Source of the DNA: Prolixibacteraceae bacterium
Lineage (GTDB): Bacteria; Bacteroidota; Bacteroidia; Bacteroidales; Prolixibacteraceae
Length of the DNA stretch: 42,242 nt
Direction: 5' to 3'
Assembly: GCA_030602265.1 (NCBI GenBank)
Contig: JAUWAB010000033.1
Span: forward strand, 1-42,242
The position numbers were made by a program, and so were the translations under genes. Below are positions 8,746 through 18,185 of the stretch, in pieces; position 1 is the first letter of the stretch, and each line of letters starts with the position of its first letter. The notes beneath the pieces are model-generated. The model saw only the letters and a program-made list of their open reading frames with translations, was not told the origin of the DNA and ran no database searches.

Positions 8746-11700
8746 TCATTTTAACTTGATGGCAAAGAACTTTGAGCGGCCGGTAATGAACAGGGTATTC
8801 ATCTCTTTTCCACCAAACTGGAGGGTAGAGGGTCGCTCAGGCACTTCAATATATCCGGTTTCCCTGCCTTCGGAATCAAAAATCCGGATATTGCCGTCGG
8901 CCACATACAGGTTGCCTTGCTGGTCGACAGCCGAACCAAATTCACCCCATTCGACGAAGTTACGAACATTTATCAGGGTTCCATTGGGAGCGACATCCGT
9001 TTTCACCATTCTCCGGTCATAATCGTCGGAGGCATAGAACGGTTTGCCAGGCCAGGCCTCAAACAAGCCGGAGCAACGTGCCAGGTCGTACTGCTGCGGG
9101 ATGATGGTTTTTCCATCGGGAGCCACAAAACAGAATTCCGGGACAAATGCCACCGCCGTGAGGAAATCGTGGAAATCCCTCCACCGGTTAGCCGGGTATA
9201 AGGCTTTGTGGACGGTCTGTACACTGCCCATCGGGACCAGCGGCAAAGCCTGTATGGTATGCTCCGGATCGTCGGGATCCATGGAGTACATCAGCATGGA
9301 AAACCCGGAGTTTCCCCAGGCACTGAACGATGTGCCGGCCCGGTCGGGCAGCAGGGGTGCCTGCTCCTGCTCACCGTTCACCAGAAAGCCCGGCTGTGGA
9401 TCGTACCTGAACAACACGAGGAGGTTATCTTCGGAGTCGAAGGCCAGACCGGAAGGTTTCCACGGAAAATCGGCAACCAGGGTGAGGCGGTTGGTTTCGG
9501 CGCTCCATTTGTATATACGCCTGAAACGGTGCTCACAAAAGAATATATTGCCCTTGCTGTCGCGCGAAATTCCTTCGATAAACTCGAACCCGGACCCTAA
9601 CTGATTCATTTTCCCCGGAGAAAAATCAAGAGGGATACGGCGGGGCTCCATGCCTGTTACCGTCAGCTTCTGCAGCTCCCAGGGACGAACTTCGACATCC
9701 CTGTTGATATCGTATACCGGTATATCGTTAGAGTACTTGGTCTGCGCAAAATTGTGCAGGTTCAGGAAGTCGATGTTCTCACAATTCCAGAGCCGCACGG
9801 AGTTATGGTAGGGTTCGTTGACCCGGATTACCCGGAACAGGTAGAGGTTGGCAAAGGTAATATTCCTGCAGTTGATCATTTCCACCGGCTGGCATTCCGT
9901 TCCCTCGCGGCTCTCCTCTTCCAGCTGGAACGCATAGGCCTTCCAGTTTTCCACATTTCGGAAGGTTGCTTCGGTTCGGACGTGATGCTCAAGTGACATC
10001 GCATAAATTCGCCCCGGAGTTTGTGTGTCGGTCACCAGCAATCCGCTGGCGGCATAGGTCGAGGCGGTCCAGATGTCTTTGAAGGTACCACCGCCGTTTT
10101 TGGTTACCCACATACTCCAGTACTGGGTATCCCAGGCCAGGTCCATACCCTGTGCCGTAACCGGATTAGTCGGAGAGCTGATCCGCGAACCTCCCTGCTG
10201 GCGTCCTCCCCGGGCCTGTGATCCAGGATCATCCGGATTGGGTTTTGGCATGGTGCCGTGGCCTCCGACAAACTTGACATCATTCACGTATGATTCGGCA
10301 TTGCCCATCCACTTCAGTCCGACAGCCCGGTAATTATAGGCCCCCGTGCTGATTCCGATACCGTTAAGGATATTGGGACCTCCTTCCGAAGATTCCAGCA
10401 TGGCTTTGGGTGCTCCGAAACCGCTGAAGGCGGGAGTGCTCTCGGCCAGTCTGAGCTGAGTTCCAAACGGGTGTAAACCGATCAGCCTGGTATTGGGTTT
10501 CATCCTCAGTGTCTCAGATATCAGGTACCAACCCTGAGGTACATAGATGTTATCATAACGGTCAATGGCATCCTGGAACACTTTGGTATCATCGGTGATG
10601 TCGTCGCCCACGGCTCCCAGGCTCCTGATGTTCACCCAGCTTTCCATTGGAGGCAGTGCAGGCAGGTCACTGGCCAGCGGGGTTCCCGGATTATTTAAAG
10701 GTACAATATCAGTCGACGTCCTGTACCCGGCGGGCGCCACCATGCTTTCCATATGGAGACCGTGATCGTAGGCGTTGACCCGGTAAATCTTATGACTTAC
10801 CCTGGTGTCCGTATTACTTTTTACATAATGTGCCAGCACAGGGACATTCAGGCAGTCGATATTCCTGAAAGTAATCTGGTTATTGCTGTTGTTCTCATTG
10901 CTGATGACAATGGCCGGACCTGAAACATTTTCAAAACGGCTGTTCTCGACAAAGAGGCGGTCGTTGTATCCGGATTCGATAATAAATACCGATGGTACAT
11001 TTTTCACCTGCAGGTTAACAATGGCCAGCCCGGACTCCTGACAAAGCAAAGCAGCCCGGCGCTGGCCTTCAAAGTATGCGTCCACCATCATTACCGGCCA
11101 TCCGGGAGATGCTTTGGTCGTATAAATTCCATAATCACCACCGTAGAATGACACATTCTCCATTTCGTTTCCCACATCGAAAAGCCCGGCCTTGCCATCA
11201 CCGATATGAATTTCGGCATGACTGACAAAACTATGCTGAGCATAATGGGTGCGCAGGGCAACGGCATGGGGATTTCCCTTCCCGATCCGGAGGTTGATGT
11301 TCGACAGGGAACTGTAGAAAGTGCCGGCACCGGCATCCCTGGGGGCTTGTCCATCCTGGACCATTCCGCCGGTAAACCAAAACATATAATTGGCTTTGCC
11401 CTTATCACCGGGAACCTCAGCCTGGAAACCGGGCGAATTCTCCTTCAGGATAAATTCCGGCCGGTTCTTGCCGTATCCGATCAGCCGGATGGCGTTGGGA
11501 ATATGAATGGTACGGCTGATATAATATTTTCCTTCGGGAATAAAGAGAATACCAAAGTTTTTCTCCCGCTTCACCTGGTTAATTGCCTGCTGAAGAGCAT
11601 CCGACACATCGGCACCCATGCGGAACCGGTAATTTTCCGGGGTGAAATAAAATGCTTCCGGATCATCGGGCCGCCGGGTATAGATGGACTCTGGTCTTAC

Positions 11701-11763
11701 TGCCTGCATAACCGTACTGAGAAGACACAGTAAGCCCACTATGATTGATTTTCTGATCATCAT
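8746..11763 (-). CDS. Secreted GH55-like double beta-helix protein with C-terminal propeller (copy 2)
   Basis: About 1005 residues and collinear with copy 1 at 2081-5122 over the whole length. Shared landmarks are DDPEAFYFTPENY at the N-terminus, KNFGILFIPEGKYYISRTI, LGAVGDDITDDTKVF opening helix 2, and EHHVRTEATFRNV...YAFQLEEES, where Glu615 would be the candidate catalytic acid. The propeller (~730 to the end) has DSKGNIFFCEHRFRRIYKW and DQQGNLYVADG. The start is ATG 11763 or 11760; both precede a signal peptide of about 20 residues. It is the first enzyme gene after the SusCD-DUF3823 block and is separated from it by a hairpin (11790-11836), which may lower its expression. The two copies differ clearly in the helix-1 interior (~240-350), which may reflect different specificity. 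Confidence 0.7.
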   Translation of the reverse strand: MMIRKSIIVGLLCLLSTVMQAVRPESIYTRRPDDPEAFYFTPENYRFRMGADVSDALQQAINQVKREKNFGILFIPEGKYYISRTIHIPNAIRLIGYGKNRPEFILKENSPGFQAEVPGDKGKANYMFWFTGGMVQDGQAPRDAGAGTFYSSLSNINLRIGKGNPHAVALRTHYAQHSFVSHAEIHIGDGKAGLFDVGNEMENVSFYGGDYGIYTTKASPGWPVMMVDAYFEGQRRAALLCQESGLAIVNLQVKNVPSVFIIESGYNDRLFVENSRFENVSGPAIVISNENNSNNQITFRNIDCLNVPVLAHYVKSNTDTRVSHKIYRVNAYDHGLHMESMVAPAGYRTSTDIVPLNNPGTPLASDLPALPPMESWVNIRSLGAVGDDITDDTKVFQDAIDRYDNIYVPQGWYLISETLRMKPNTRLIGLHPFGTQLRLAESTPAFSGFGAPKAMLESSEGGPNILNGIGISTGAYNYRAVGLKWMGNAESYVNDVKFVGGHGTMPKPNPDDPGSQARGGRQQGGSRISSPTNPVTAQGMDLAWDTQYWSMWVTKNGGGTFKDIWTASTYAASGLLVTDTQTPGRIYAMSLEHHVRTEATFRNVENWKAYAFQLEEESREGTECQPVEMINCRNITFANLYLFRVIRVNEPYHNSVRLWNCENIDFLNLHNFAQTKYSNDIPVYDINRDVEVRPWELQKLTVTGMEPRRIPLDFSPGKMNQLGSGFEFIEGISRDSKGNIFFCEHRFRRIYKWSAETNRLTLVADFPWKPSGLAFDSEDNLLVLFRYDPQPGFLVNGEQEQAPLLPDRAGTSFSAWGNSGFSMLMYSMDPDDPEHTIQALPLVPMGSVQTVHKALYPANRWRDFHDFLTAVAFVPEFCFVAPDGKTIIPQQYDLARCSGLFEAWPGKPFYASDDYDRRMVKTDVAPNGTLINVRNFVEWGEFGSAVDQQGNLYVADGNIRIFDSEGRETGYIEVPERPSTLQFGGKEMNTLFITGRSKFFAIKLK

Positions 11764-11789
11764 AACCACAAGATTTTTCAGGCAAAATT

Positions 11790-11836
11790 GGGGAAACAGG
11801 TATGGATTACTTACAGTACACTTAACCTGTCTCCCC
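11790..11836 (-). terminator. Hairpin between DUF3823 and the enzyme genes (terminator or attenuator)
   Basis: GGGGAAACAGGT (11790-11801) pairs with ACCTGTCTCCCC (11825-11836) at 11 of 12 positions across a 23-nt loop. On the minus strand the stem is followed by AATTTT. Its place between the binding/transport genes and the enzyme genes fits partial termination that would give more susCD than enzyme mRNA. Confidence 0.45.
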
Positions 11837-11860
11837 TTTCAGCCAATTTAGAATATAATG

Positions 11861-12604
11861 CTACCTCTCAATTTTGATTACTGTGAGTGGCGAATAGTTG
11901 TGCCTGACTGTTCCGACGCCGGAAACAGTTCCCAGGGCACCTATCCGGAAGTAGTAATTCCGGGAGTACTTGAACAGTGCGGCATTATTAGCCACGTTCA
12001 TGGTCAGGGTATACTGGTCACCGCTGATGGTGGAGCTGACCTGGTTGCTTGCAGCCCTTTTGTAGCAGTCGCTGCTGGTGATGGCAAATTTCACATAGTT
12101 ACCTACCCAATGGTCGGTAAATGCAAACAACCTGATTTCATTGAGTCTTACATTTTCGCCACCTGCCTCGAGATTAAAGGTTGCGGTTACCGTGTTATTT
12201 CCAGCATTGAAGGTAATGTTCGGATTTTTGATCCTGATATAGGGAGTTACCTTGAAATCATAGGTATTCGAACCCTTCTTGATCACAAAATCGTTGACTT
12301 TAAACGGATAAAAATTACAATCGCTGAATTCCAGGCGGTAAGTGGAAGCGAAGACCAGATTGTTGGCATACTCCCCGGTATTCTTGATAGCCCAGGATTG
12401 TCTTGCTTCAGAGGACCATCCCAGTTCAAAAGCTCCGATGGTATTGCCGTTGGTTATGTCGGTTCCTACCAGTTCGCCCGTGACGTTATCAATAAACTTT
12501 CCGGAGATAGAGGCATCCGGACCGTCGTAATTGTCAATCTCGCAGGAAATGGCAAACAGGGAGATGATTAATGGCAGTACAAATATTTTAAGCAAATTTC
12601 TCAT
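11861..12604 (-). CDS. DUF3823-type PUL lipoprotein
   Basis: Product of 247 residues. The ATG at 12604 gives a lipoprotein signal ending FAISC (Cys ~21). The segment EIDNYDGPDASISGKFIDNVTGELV right after the lipidated Cys is typical of DUF3823 proteins, which sit beside SusD in many PULs and are thought to be surface glycan-binding lipoproteins occupying the SusE/F position. Two beta-sandwich-like halves are likely, since the sequence is beta-rich with alternating hydrophobics. It lies 24 bp downstream of susD in the same operon. No catalytic motif is visible. Confidence 0.8.
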   Translation of the reverse strand: MRNLLKIFVLPLIISLFAISCEIDNYDGPDASISGKFIDNVTGELVGTDITNGNTIGAFELGWSSEARQSWAIKNTGEYANNLVFASTYRLEFSDCNFYPFKVNDFVIKKGSNTYDFKVTPYIRIKNPNITFNAGNNTVTATFNLEAGGENVRLNEIRLFAFTDHWVGNYVKFAITSSDCYKRAASNQVSSTISGDQYTLTMNVANNAALFKYSRNYYFRIGALGTVSGVGTVRHNYSPLTVIKIER

Positions 12605-12628
12605 TTTCAAGAATTTTAATGGTTAAAA

Positions 12629-14590
12629 TTAATGACCCGGGTTCTCAATCAGGTTATTGGTATTCCTGCCGGGGATTGACTGATAGTATCCGGTGGCAGC
12701 GGGGAAAGTGCGGCCATTGGAGAACTCATCGTAATAGTTGTTGGCCCTGACGAAAATATATTTCGGAGTGTCACCGCGAAGATCAACCATGGGAACCAGG
12801 GCAGTCCTGCGGGTGCCGGCAAACAGGGAATGAAACTCCCTGCGGCGCATCAGGTCCCAGTACCTGAAACCTTCGAAGGCCAGTTCAACCCGGCGTTCTT
12901 TCAGAACATTCTCCAGGGTAAGCGGAATTTCGTCTTTATGTCCTGCACGTTTCCTCAAAGCATTAATATAAGTTTTAGCGAGACCGGCATCCCCGGCACC
13001 GCTTTCTGCCACGGCCTCTGCATAGTTGAGATATACTTCAGCAAGCCTGAAATCAATAAACGGAGTCGTGGAAGAGTTGGAAACGCCCAACACGGTTTTG
13101 CCTTCCTGCAGGTATTTCTTGATCAGAAAACCCGAACAGGTAAAATTGGCATCGTCAGAACTTCCCATTTTGTAGAATCCTGAAAATTCGGCAGTACCTT
13201 CAGCTCCATAGGTATAATAGGTTACCCCGTTTTTGGTTTCCGAATCGGAGGCATAGGCAACCACTTTACCGTTTGATTTTACCATACCACCCTGAATGAT
13301 GATCTTTGTGTTTTTCCAGATGGCGCCCGGCACAATGACACTGGCCAGAAAACGGGCATCCTTATTGGCAAAAGGTTCATACAGGCTGTTGTATTGCTTG
13401 AACGGCAGATTCAGGTCGATCTTGTTGGGATCCGTATAAATGTAATTTTCATTACCATCAGTCCGGGTAACAATCTTTGAACTGGCACCGGTACCACTGT
13501 CGGTATAATCTTCAAAAATATCCGCCAGGTCGAGGGTCGGGCTATACCTTCCCCATTTGTGGAACCCCGGACTGGTCTGTGAAGGATTGTATAAAATATC
13601 CCAGCTGTGGCCCTGGTTGGCAACCGTTGTACCATCGAGGTAAGCTTTTACAAAGATGATTTCCTCATTCTCGGTGACAAACAGATTCTGAAAGTTTTTG
13701 GCAGCATCCTCCGGATTGGCCGGATTGGATTTGTACAGGGCGAAACCGCCATTGTTGATCAATTCAGAAGAAGCCTGGATACAAGCCTGGTAAAATGCTG
13801 CGGCATCAGCTGCATCCATTTTGGCAAGGTTCTGCGAAACGGCATCTCCTGTCAGCGGAGCGTTGCTCCAGTATTTGGCAATAGAGGCGGCATGCAATGC
13901 AACCCTTGATTTTAATGCCAGTGCCGCCCATTTGGTTGCGCGGTATTTTCCATCGGCTGAGTTGGTAGTGGTGGCCATATTTTCGATGGCAAGATCCAGT
14001 TCCTTCAGGATGAAGTTCCAGGTTTCCTTCTCTGTACTCCTGGGAATATAAAGAGCCTCATTGGGTGTACCGGCAGCATAATCACCGTCAAGAACCCGGT
14101 CGATCAGCGGCACGCCGCCGTACCTTTTGGCCAGTCCGTAATAAATATATGCCCGCACAAAATGAGCTTCGCTCTTTAGCTGTTTGTAAGTAGTCTCATT
14201 TAGTGTACTCTTTACCTTCTCCAGACTTTCGAAGAAAAGATTGGCCTGCCGGATCTGAGCGTAGGGCCAGTAACTGATATTCTGCGGCCCCACTCCCGAC
14301 CCTGCGCTGGCAGTAGCCTCATCGGTATACATCGGCAGACGGAAAGTACTCTGTAGACCACCGCCCCAGCCGTACCGGTTAAATCCGCCGTCGGCAGGAT
14401 AGAAACTGAAATCTTCGATGGGCAGACTGTTATACAGGGTAGCCATGAGGGTTTTAAGCCCCTTGGTGCTCGCCAGCAGATCCTCGGCTGAAGTTTTGTC
14501 TAATGGCTGAAGTTCCAGCATATCGCTACAGCCAGCCATTCCAAAAATCAGATATAAACTGAATAAAAGGGAAATTATTTTTCGTTTCAT
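12629..14590 (-). CDS. susD: SusD/RagB-family glycan-binding lipoprotein
   Basis: 653 residues. The signal ends in GMAGC (Cys ~21), followed by SDMLELQPLDKTSAEDLL, the usual SusD opening. The TPR-bearing helical part includes YWPYAQIRQANLFFE and SEAHFVRAYIYYGLAKRYGGVPLID. Near the end come RLAEVYLNYAEAVAESG, ALRKRAG and the family ending ELAFEGFRYWDLMRR. It is the lid that captures oligosaccharide on the outer face of the SusC barrel. Slightly longer than average (often 500-600 residues). It starts 12 bp after susC stops, so the two are co-expressed. SusD-like is certain; the ligand is not known. Confidence 0.95.
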   Translation of the reverse strand: MKRKIISLLFSLYLIFGMAGCSDMLELQPLDKTSAEDLLASTKGLKTLMATLYNSLPIEDFSFYPADGGFNRYGWGGGLQSTFRLPMYTDEATASAGSGVGPQNISYWPYAQIRQANLFFESLEKVKSTLNETTYKQLKSEAHFVRAYIYYGLAKRYGGVPLIDRVLDGDYAAGTPNEALYIPRSTEKETWNFILKELDLAIENMATTTNSADGKYRATKWAALALKSRVALHAASIAKYWSNAPLTGDAVSQNLAKMDAADAAAFYQACIQASSELINNGGFALYKSNPANPEDAAKNFQNLFVTENEEIIFVKAYLDGTTVANQGHSWDILYNPSQTSPGFHKWGRYSPTLDLADIFEDYTDSGTGASSKIVTRTDGNENYIYTDPNKIDLNLPFKQYNSLYEPFANKDARFLASVIVPGAIWKNTKIIIQGGMVKSNGKVVAYASDSETKNGVTYYTYGAEGTAEFSGFYKMGSSDDANFTCSGFLIKKYLQEGKTVLGVSNSSTTPFIDFRLAEVYLNYAEAVAESGAGDAGLAKTYINALRKRAGHKDEIPLTLENVLKERRVELAFEGFRYWDLMRRREFHSLFAGTRRTALVPMVDLRGDTPKYIFVRANNYYDEFSNGRTFPAATGYYQSIPGRNTNNLIENPGH

Positions 14591-14602
14591 AATGATTACT
14601 GT

Positions 14603-17600
14603 TTAGAAATTCAGGGTACAACCAATATTAAATGACTTCATCAGAGGATAGGCCAGGTTGGCATCCCAGTCGGCTTCCTGCCGTTCCGGGTCAGCATCTT
14701 TAAGTAATTTATTGCAGAAAGTCAGCAGGTTATAGCCATTCAGGAAAATTCTTCCGCTTTCCATGCCTACCTTTTTAATATAGTTCTGTGGCAAGGCATA
14801 GCCCAGTTCGATACTCTTAAGCCTCAGATAAGTGGCACTTGGACGCCAGACATCGATCAGAGCGGCTTCCTGTGTATTGGTATAGTTATAATTACGCAGT
14901 GCGGGATAATATCCTGCTAACCACTGGGTGGTCGGATTGTAGGGATCGTCTGTCGGGGAAGCCGTGCGCCATCTGTCGAGGAACTTTTCATGCAGGGTGG
15001 GATAACGTCCGTAACCCCAGATATCGTTGTTACGGTAGTTGATGGAATATCCTGAAGCTCCCTGGAACAAAAGGGTCAGGTCGAAACTCTTGTAGGATGC
15101 TTCCAGATTAAGACCATACTGCATGGGCGGGTTGACCGAACCAAAAGTCCAGTTCTGATAGGTATAGTCGTTGGTGTTGATGATCCCGTCACCATTCATG
15201 TCGATAAGTTTATAACTTCCCGGAAGCATTTTGGAGTTACCGGCAGTACCTCCGTAAAGTGGTGCCGTTTCATACTCTTCAAGGGACCCGAATCTGCCGC
15301 TCCACTCATAAATACCCATACGGCCCGTATAACGGTTGATATTGCTGTTGCGCCAGTAATCCCAGGAACTGGTATACCCGGCAGATTCAACATGCAGTCT
15401 TTTAGTCCGGGCGTAGGTAAAGTTCGCGGTTACACTATATTTAAAGTCATTTCCGATTTTATTCCGGTGGAAGACCGAAACGTCGAAACCGTGATTCAGC
15501 TCAGAATTGATGTTTTCCTGCGGGAAACTTGCCCCGAATGTATTCGGCACCGACTGGATCAAAGTGGCCAGCAAGCCTTCCTGGCGGCGTTCGAACAGTT
15601 CAAATGAACCGCCCAGTTTATTATCCCAAATACCCAGGTCGATCCCAAGGTTCAGAATTTTTGAGGTTACCCACGACAACCGGTCGTGTACCACACCCGG
15701 AGGAACCATTCCGACGGTGAGTTCTCCGTTGTTAAATACATATCCTGAACCAGAGGAGGCAGTGTAGGCTGAATAATAGGCAAAAGCATTCCCTGCATCG
15801 GTACCGCTTTCACCGTAAGAGAACCTCAGTTTCAGGTTATTGATGGCAGCCAGATTATCCTTGATAAAGGATTCTTCCGACAGGCGCCAGCCAACACTGG
15901 CTGATGGAAAGAAAGCCCAGCGGTTTGCCTTGGCATAACGGTAGGAACCATCGTAGCGGGCAACGGCTTCGAACAGGTATTTGCCGGCAAAGTCATAATT
16001 GGCCCGGCCGATATACGCCGCATATTTGCCAAAACTACGATAACCGGAGTTGGAAGCCGTAGTGGATGTACCCTGGTTGATGATGTCATTGGTAAACAGA
16101 TCGGAGTATAACCTTCTGGCCATAATATTATCCATGCGCGTCCCGGTAAACTCAAGAACACCGGTCAGGCTCAGGTTATGCTGATCCATTCTCCGGTTAT
16201 AATTGACCTGCCCCCTGGCCACCGCACGCTGGAAGAGGGTAATGGTATTGGAATACTGGTCGGTACCGGTAGTTTGCGAAAAGTTGTCGGTGTAATAGTC
16301 GTACAGGTTATAGGACTTCTGCAGGAAAGAAGCATTTCTGATGTTCTGGTCAAAGGCTCCCGTGGCAATAACCGTTAGGCCTTTCACACCGGGTACGTTC
16401 AGGGTAAGGTCAACGGTCGACTGAAACTGCGCATTCTTCTGCCGGTTGTAACCATCGATGTCGGGGTGCATGAGCGCCCATGCGTTTTTGTTCTCCGGAC
16501 TGATCACCGAAAAATGGTTTTTATTGGCCAGGGTATGATAGTTTATCCCGCGGTCATTCACCATAATGGTCTTAAATGTCCAGAGGAAATCTTCACGCGG
16601 ACTCTGGTTCTCATCCAGTCGTCCCGAGACCGACACATTCAGTTTGAGGTCTTTGGTCAGATCGGCAGTTGTGGTCGACCTGAGGTTAAACCTTTTGTAA
16701 TATTGAATGCCACTCTTCAGTAACCCATTGTCTTCACTGTAACCGAAGCTGGTGAAATATTTAACGGTATTGGTGCCACCCCTGACCGACATATTATGGT
16801 TTTGCTGGAATACCCAGTCATGCAGGGTCAGGTCAATCCAGTTTACATCCTGATAGCCATCAACACCCAGACGGTACTTTTCGAGAATGTCAGGCGTATA
16901 GGTCTCGGCAGTCTGCGAATTCCTGTCCATTTCATTTTTCATAACCCGATAGGTATAGGCATCCACGGTATATTCCATACCTGTGGCTCCCTTCATACCC
17001 AGAAGATTGGAGTAGCTGAACCTGGCGCGGCCATCCTGGCCTTTCTTGGTGGTAACGATGATTACCCCGTTGGCTGCATTCATACCATAAATGGCAGCGG
17101 CAGCATCCTTCAGGATGGATATACTTTCGATATCGTTCGGATTCAGCTGGGCCATGTCTGCTGTTCCATCACGGACGATTCCGTCGATAATCACCAGCGG
17201 AGCACCAAACCCTCGAATGCTCACATAGTTGTTGAACTTCCCGGGTTCGCCGGTCAGCTGACGGATCAGCAGTCCCGGAACCTTACCCTGAATATTGCTG
17301 ATCAGGTTTTCACTCTTGGTGGATAATATTTCATCAGCAGATATGGAAGCAACCGAACCCGACAGGGTTTCCTTTCTCTGGACACCATAACCCACAGTAA
17401 CAATCTCCTCGATCCCGAAGGTCTCCTCCACCATGGTTACATTGATGGTGGTCTGGTTGCCTACTGCCACCTCCTGAGTTCTCATCCCCACAAAAGAAAA
17501 AATCAGGGAGGCATTCGCCGGTACATTGCTGATAACGTAATTACCGTTTCCATCGGAAATGGTTCCCGACATGGTTCCTTTCACAACAATGGTAACCCCT

Positions 17601-18040
17601 GGCAGAGGAGCCCCGCTTTTGTCTGATACCTTTCCTGTCAGGGCCGCCGGTTGCTGTATCCCGGCAGGCAATGAAGTCTCTTTTTCGGCAAGCAGGGCAA
17701 TCTGACGGCCAAATATCTCATAACGGATTCCGGTGTTCTGGAATATCTGATCAAGCGTTTCAATTATGTTTTTGTTATTCAGATTAACAGACACCTCGTT
17801 GTCGACGTCGACTTCTCCGCTGTAGAAAAATCTGAATTCGCTCTGGTTTTCGATCGCCCGGATAACCTCTTTAATTGCTTTCTTATCCATGTTCAGGGTA
17901 AGTCTGGCTGTCTGTGAGTAACTCTCCATCGCCAGACTGCAAACAACAGTAAAGGTTACGAGCAGGATAGTTAGTTTCATCTTTCGTAAAATTTGGTTTA
18001 GCAATGGATTATGGCCACTGCAAATTAGTTTTTTATTCAT
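14603..18040 (-). CDS. susC: SusC/RagA TonB-dependent outer-membrane transporter with STN signalling domain
   Basis: I use ATG 18040 (MNKKLICSG...), which gives 1145 residues; an upstream TTG only adds an odd leader. After a long signal peptide (about 45 residues), an STN secretin/TonB domain covers ~46-115 (LTLNMDKKAIKEVIRAIENQ). A CarboxypepD_reg-like domain covers ~133-215 (GKVSDKSGAPLPGVTIVVKGT). The plug starts near EEIVTVGYGVQRKETLSGSV and contains VRDGTADMAQLNPNDIESISILKDAAAAIYG. The beta-barrel ends in CTLNF with a C-terminal Phe. It imports oligosaccharides using TonB energy. The STN domain predicts that it contacts FecR (18186-19166), so binding of the substrate should release the ECF sigma factor that drives this operon. 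Confidence 0.95.
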   Translation of the reverse strand: MNKKLICSGHNPLLNQILRKMKLTILLVTFTVVCSLAMESYSQTARLTLNMDKKAIKEVIRAIENQSEFRFFYSGEVDVDNEVSVNLNNKNIIETLDQIFQNTGIRYEIFGRQIALLAEKETSLPAGIQQPAALTGKVSDKSGAPLPGVTIVVKGTMSGTISDGNGNYVISNVPANASLIFSFVGMRTQEVAVGNQTTINVTMVEETFGIEEIVTVGYGVQRKETLSGSVASISADEILSTKSENLISNIQGKVPGLLIRQLTGEPGKFNNYVSIRGFGAPLVIIDGIVRDGTADMAQLNPNDIESISILKDAAAAIYGMNAANGVIIVTTKKGQDGRARFSYSNLLGMKGATGMEYTVDAYTYRVMKNEMDRNSQTAETYTPDILEKYRLGVDGYQDVNWIDLTLHDWVFQQNHNMSVRGGTNTVKYFTSFGYSEDNGLLKSGIQYYKRFNLRSTTTADLTKDLKLNVSVSGRLDENQSPREDFLWTFKTIMVNDRGINYHTLANKNHFSVISPENKNAWALMHPDIDGYNRQKNAQFQSTVDLTLNVPGVKGLTVIATGAFDQNIRNASFLQKSYNLYDYYTDNFSQTTGTDQYSNTITLFQRAVARGQVNYNRRMDQHNLSLTGVLEFTGTRMDNIMARRLYSDLFTNDIINQGTSTTASNSGYRSFGKYAAYIGRANYDFAGKYLFEAVARYDGSYRYAKANRWAFFPSASVGWRLSEESFIKDNLAAINNLKLRFSYGESGTDAGNAFAYYSAYTASSGSGYVFNNGELTVGMVPPGVVHDRLSWVTSKILNLGIDLGIWDNKLGGSFELFERRQEGLLATLIQSVPNTFGASFPQENINSELNHGFDVSVFHRNKIGNDFKYSVTANFTYARTKRLHVESAGYTSSWDYWRNSNINRYTGRMGIYEWSGRFGSLEEYETAPLYGGTAGNSKMLPGSYKLIDMNGDGIINTNDYTYQNWTFGSVNPPMQYGLNLEASYKSFDLTLLFQGASGYSINYRNNDIWGYGRYPTLHEKFLDRWRTASPTDDPYNPTTQWLAGYYPALRNYNYTNTQEAALIDVWRPSATYLRLKSIELGYALPQNYIKKVGMESGRIFLNGYNLLTFCNKLLKDADPERQEADWDANLAYPLMKSFNIGCTLNF

Positions 18041-18088
18041 ACTTTTACATATTGGTTTAATTACTAACAAGGTTAAATTAAATTTTCC

Positions 18089-18120
18089 GAAGGGGCAGAA
18101 ACGGCAATTTCAGCCCCTTC
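18089..18120 (-). terminator. Hairpin between fecR and susC
   Basis: GAAGGGGCAGAAA (18089-18101) and TTTCAGCCCCTTC (18108-18120) form a 13-bp stem with one internal mismatch and a 6-nt loop. On the minus strand it is followed by AATTTAATTT-type sequence. It lies 66 bp after the fecR stop and 49 bp before the susC start. It could end the sigma/anti-sigma transcript or act as a 5'-leader element of susC. Confidence 0.5.
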
Positions 18121-18185
18121 CTTCATTTTCATTCATCACTTACATTATTCCATAGGCATAACTTTTCGGTTTAAATAAAATCTGT

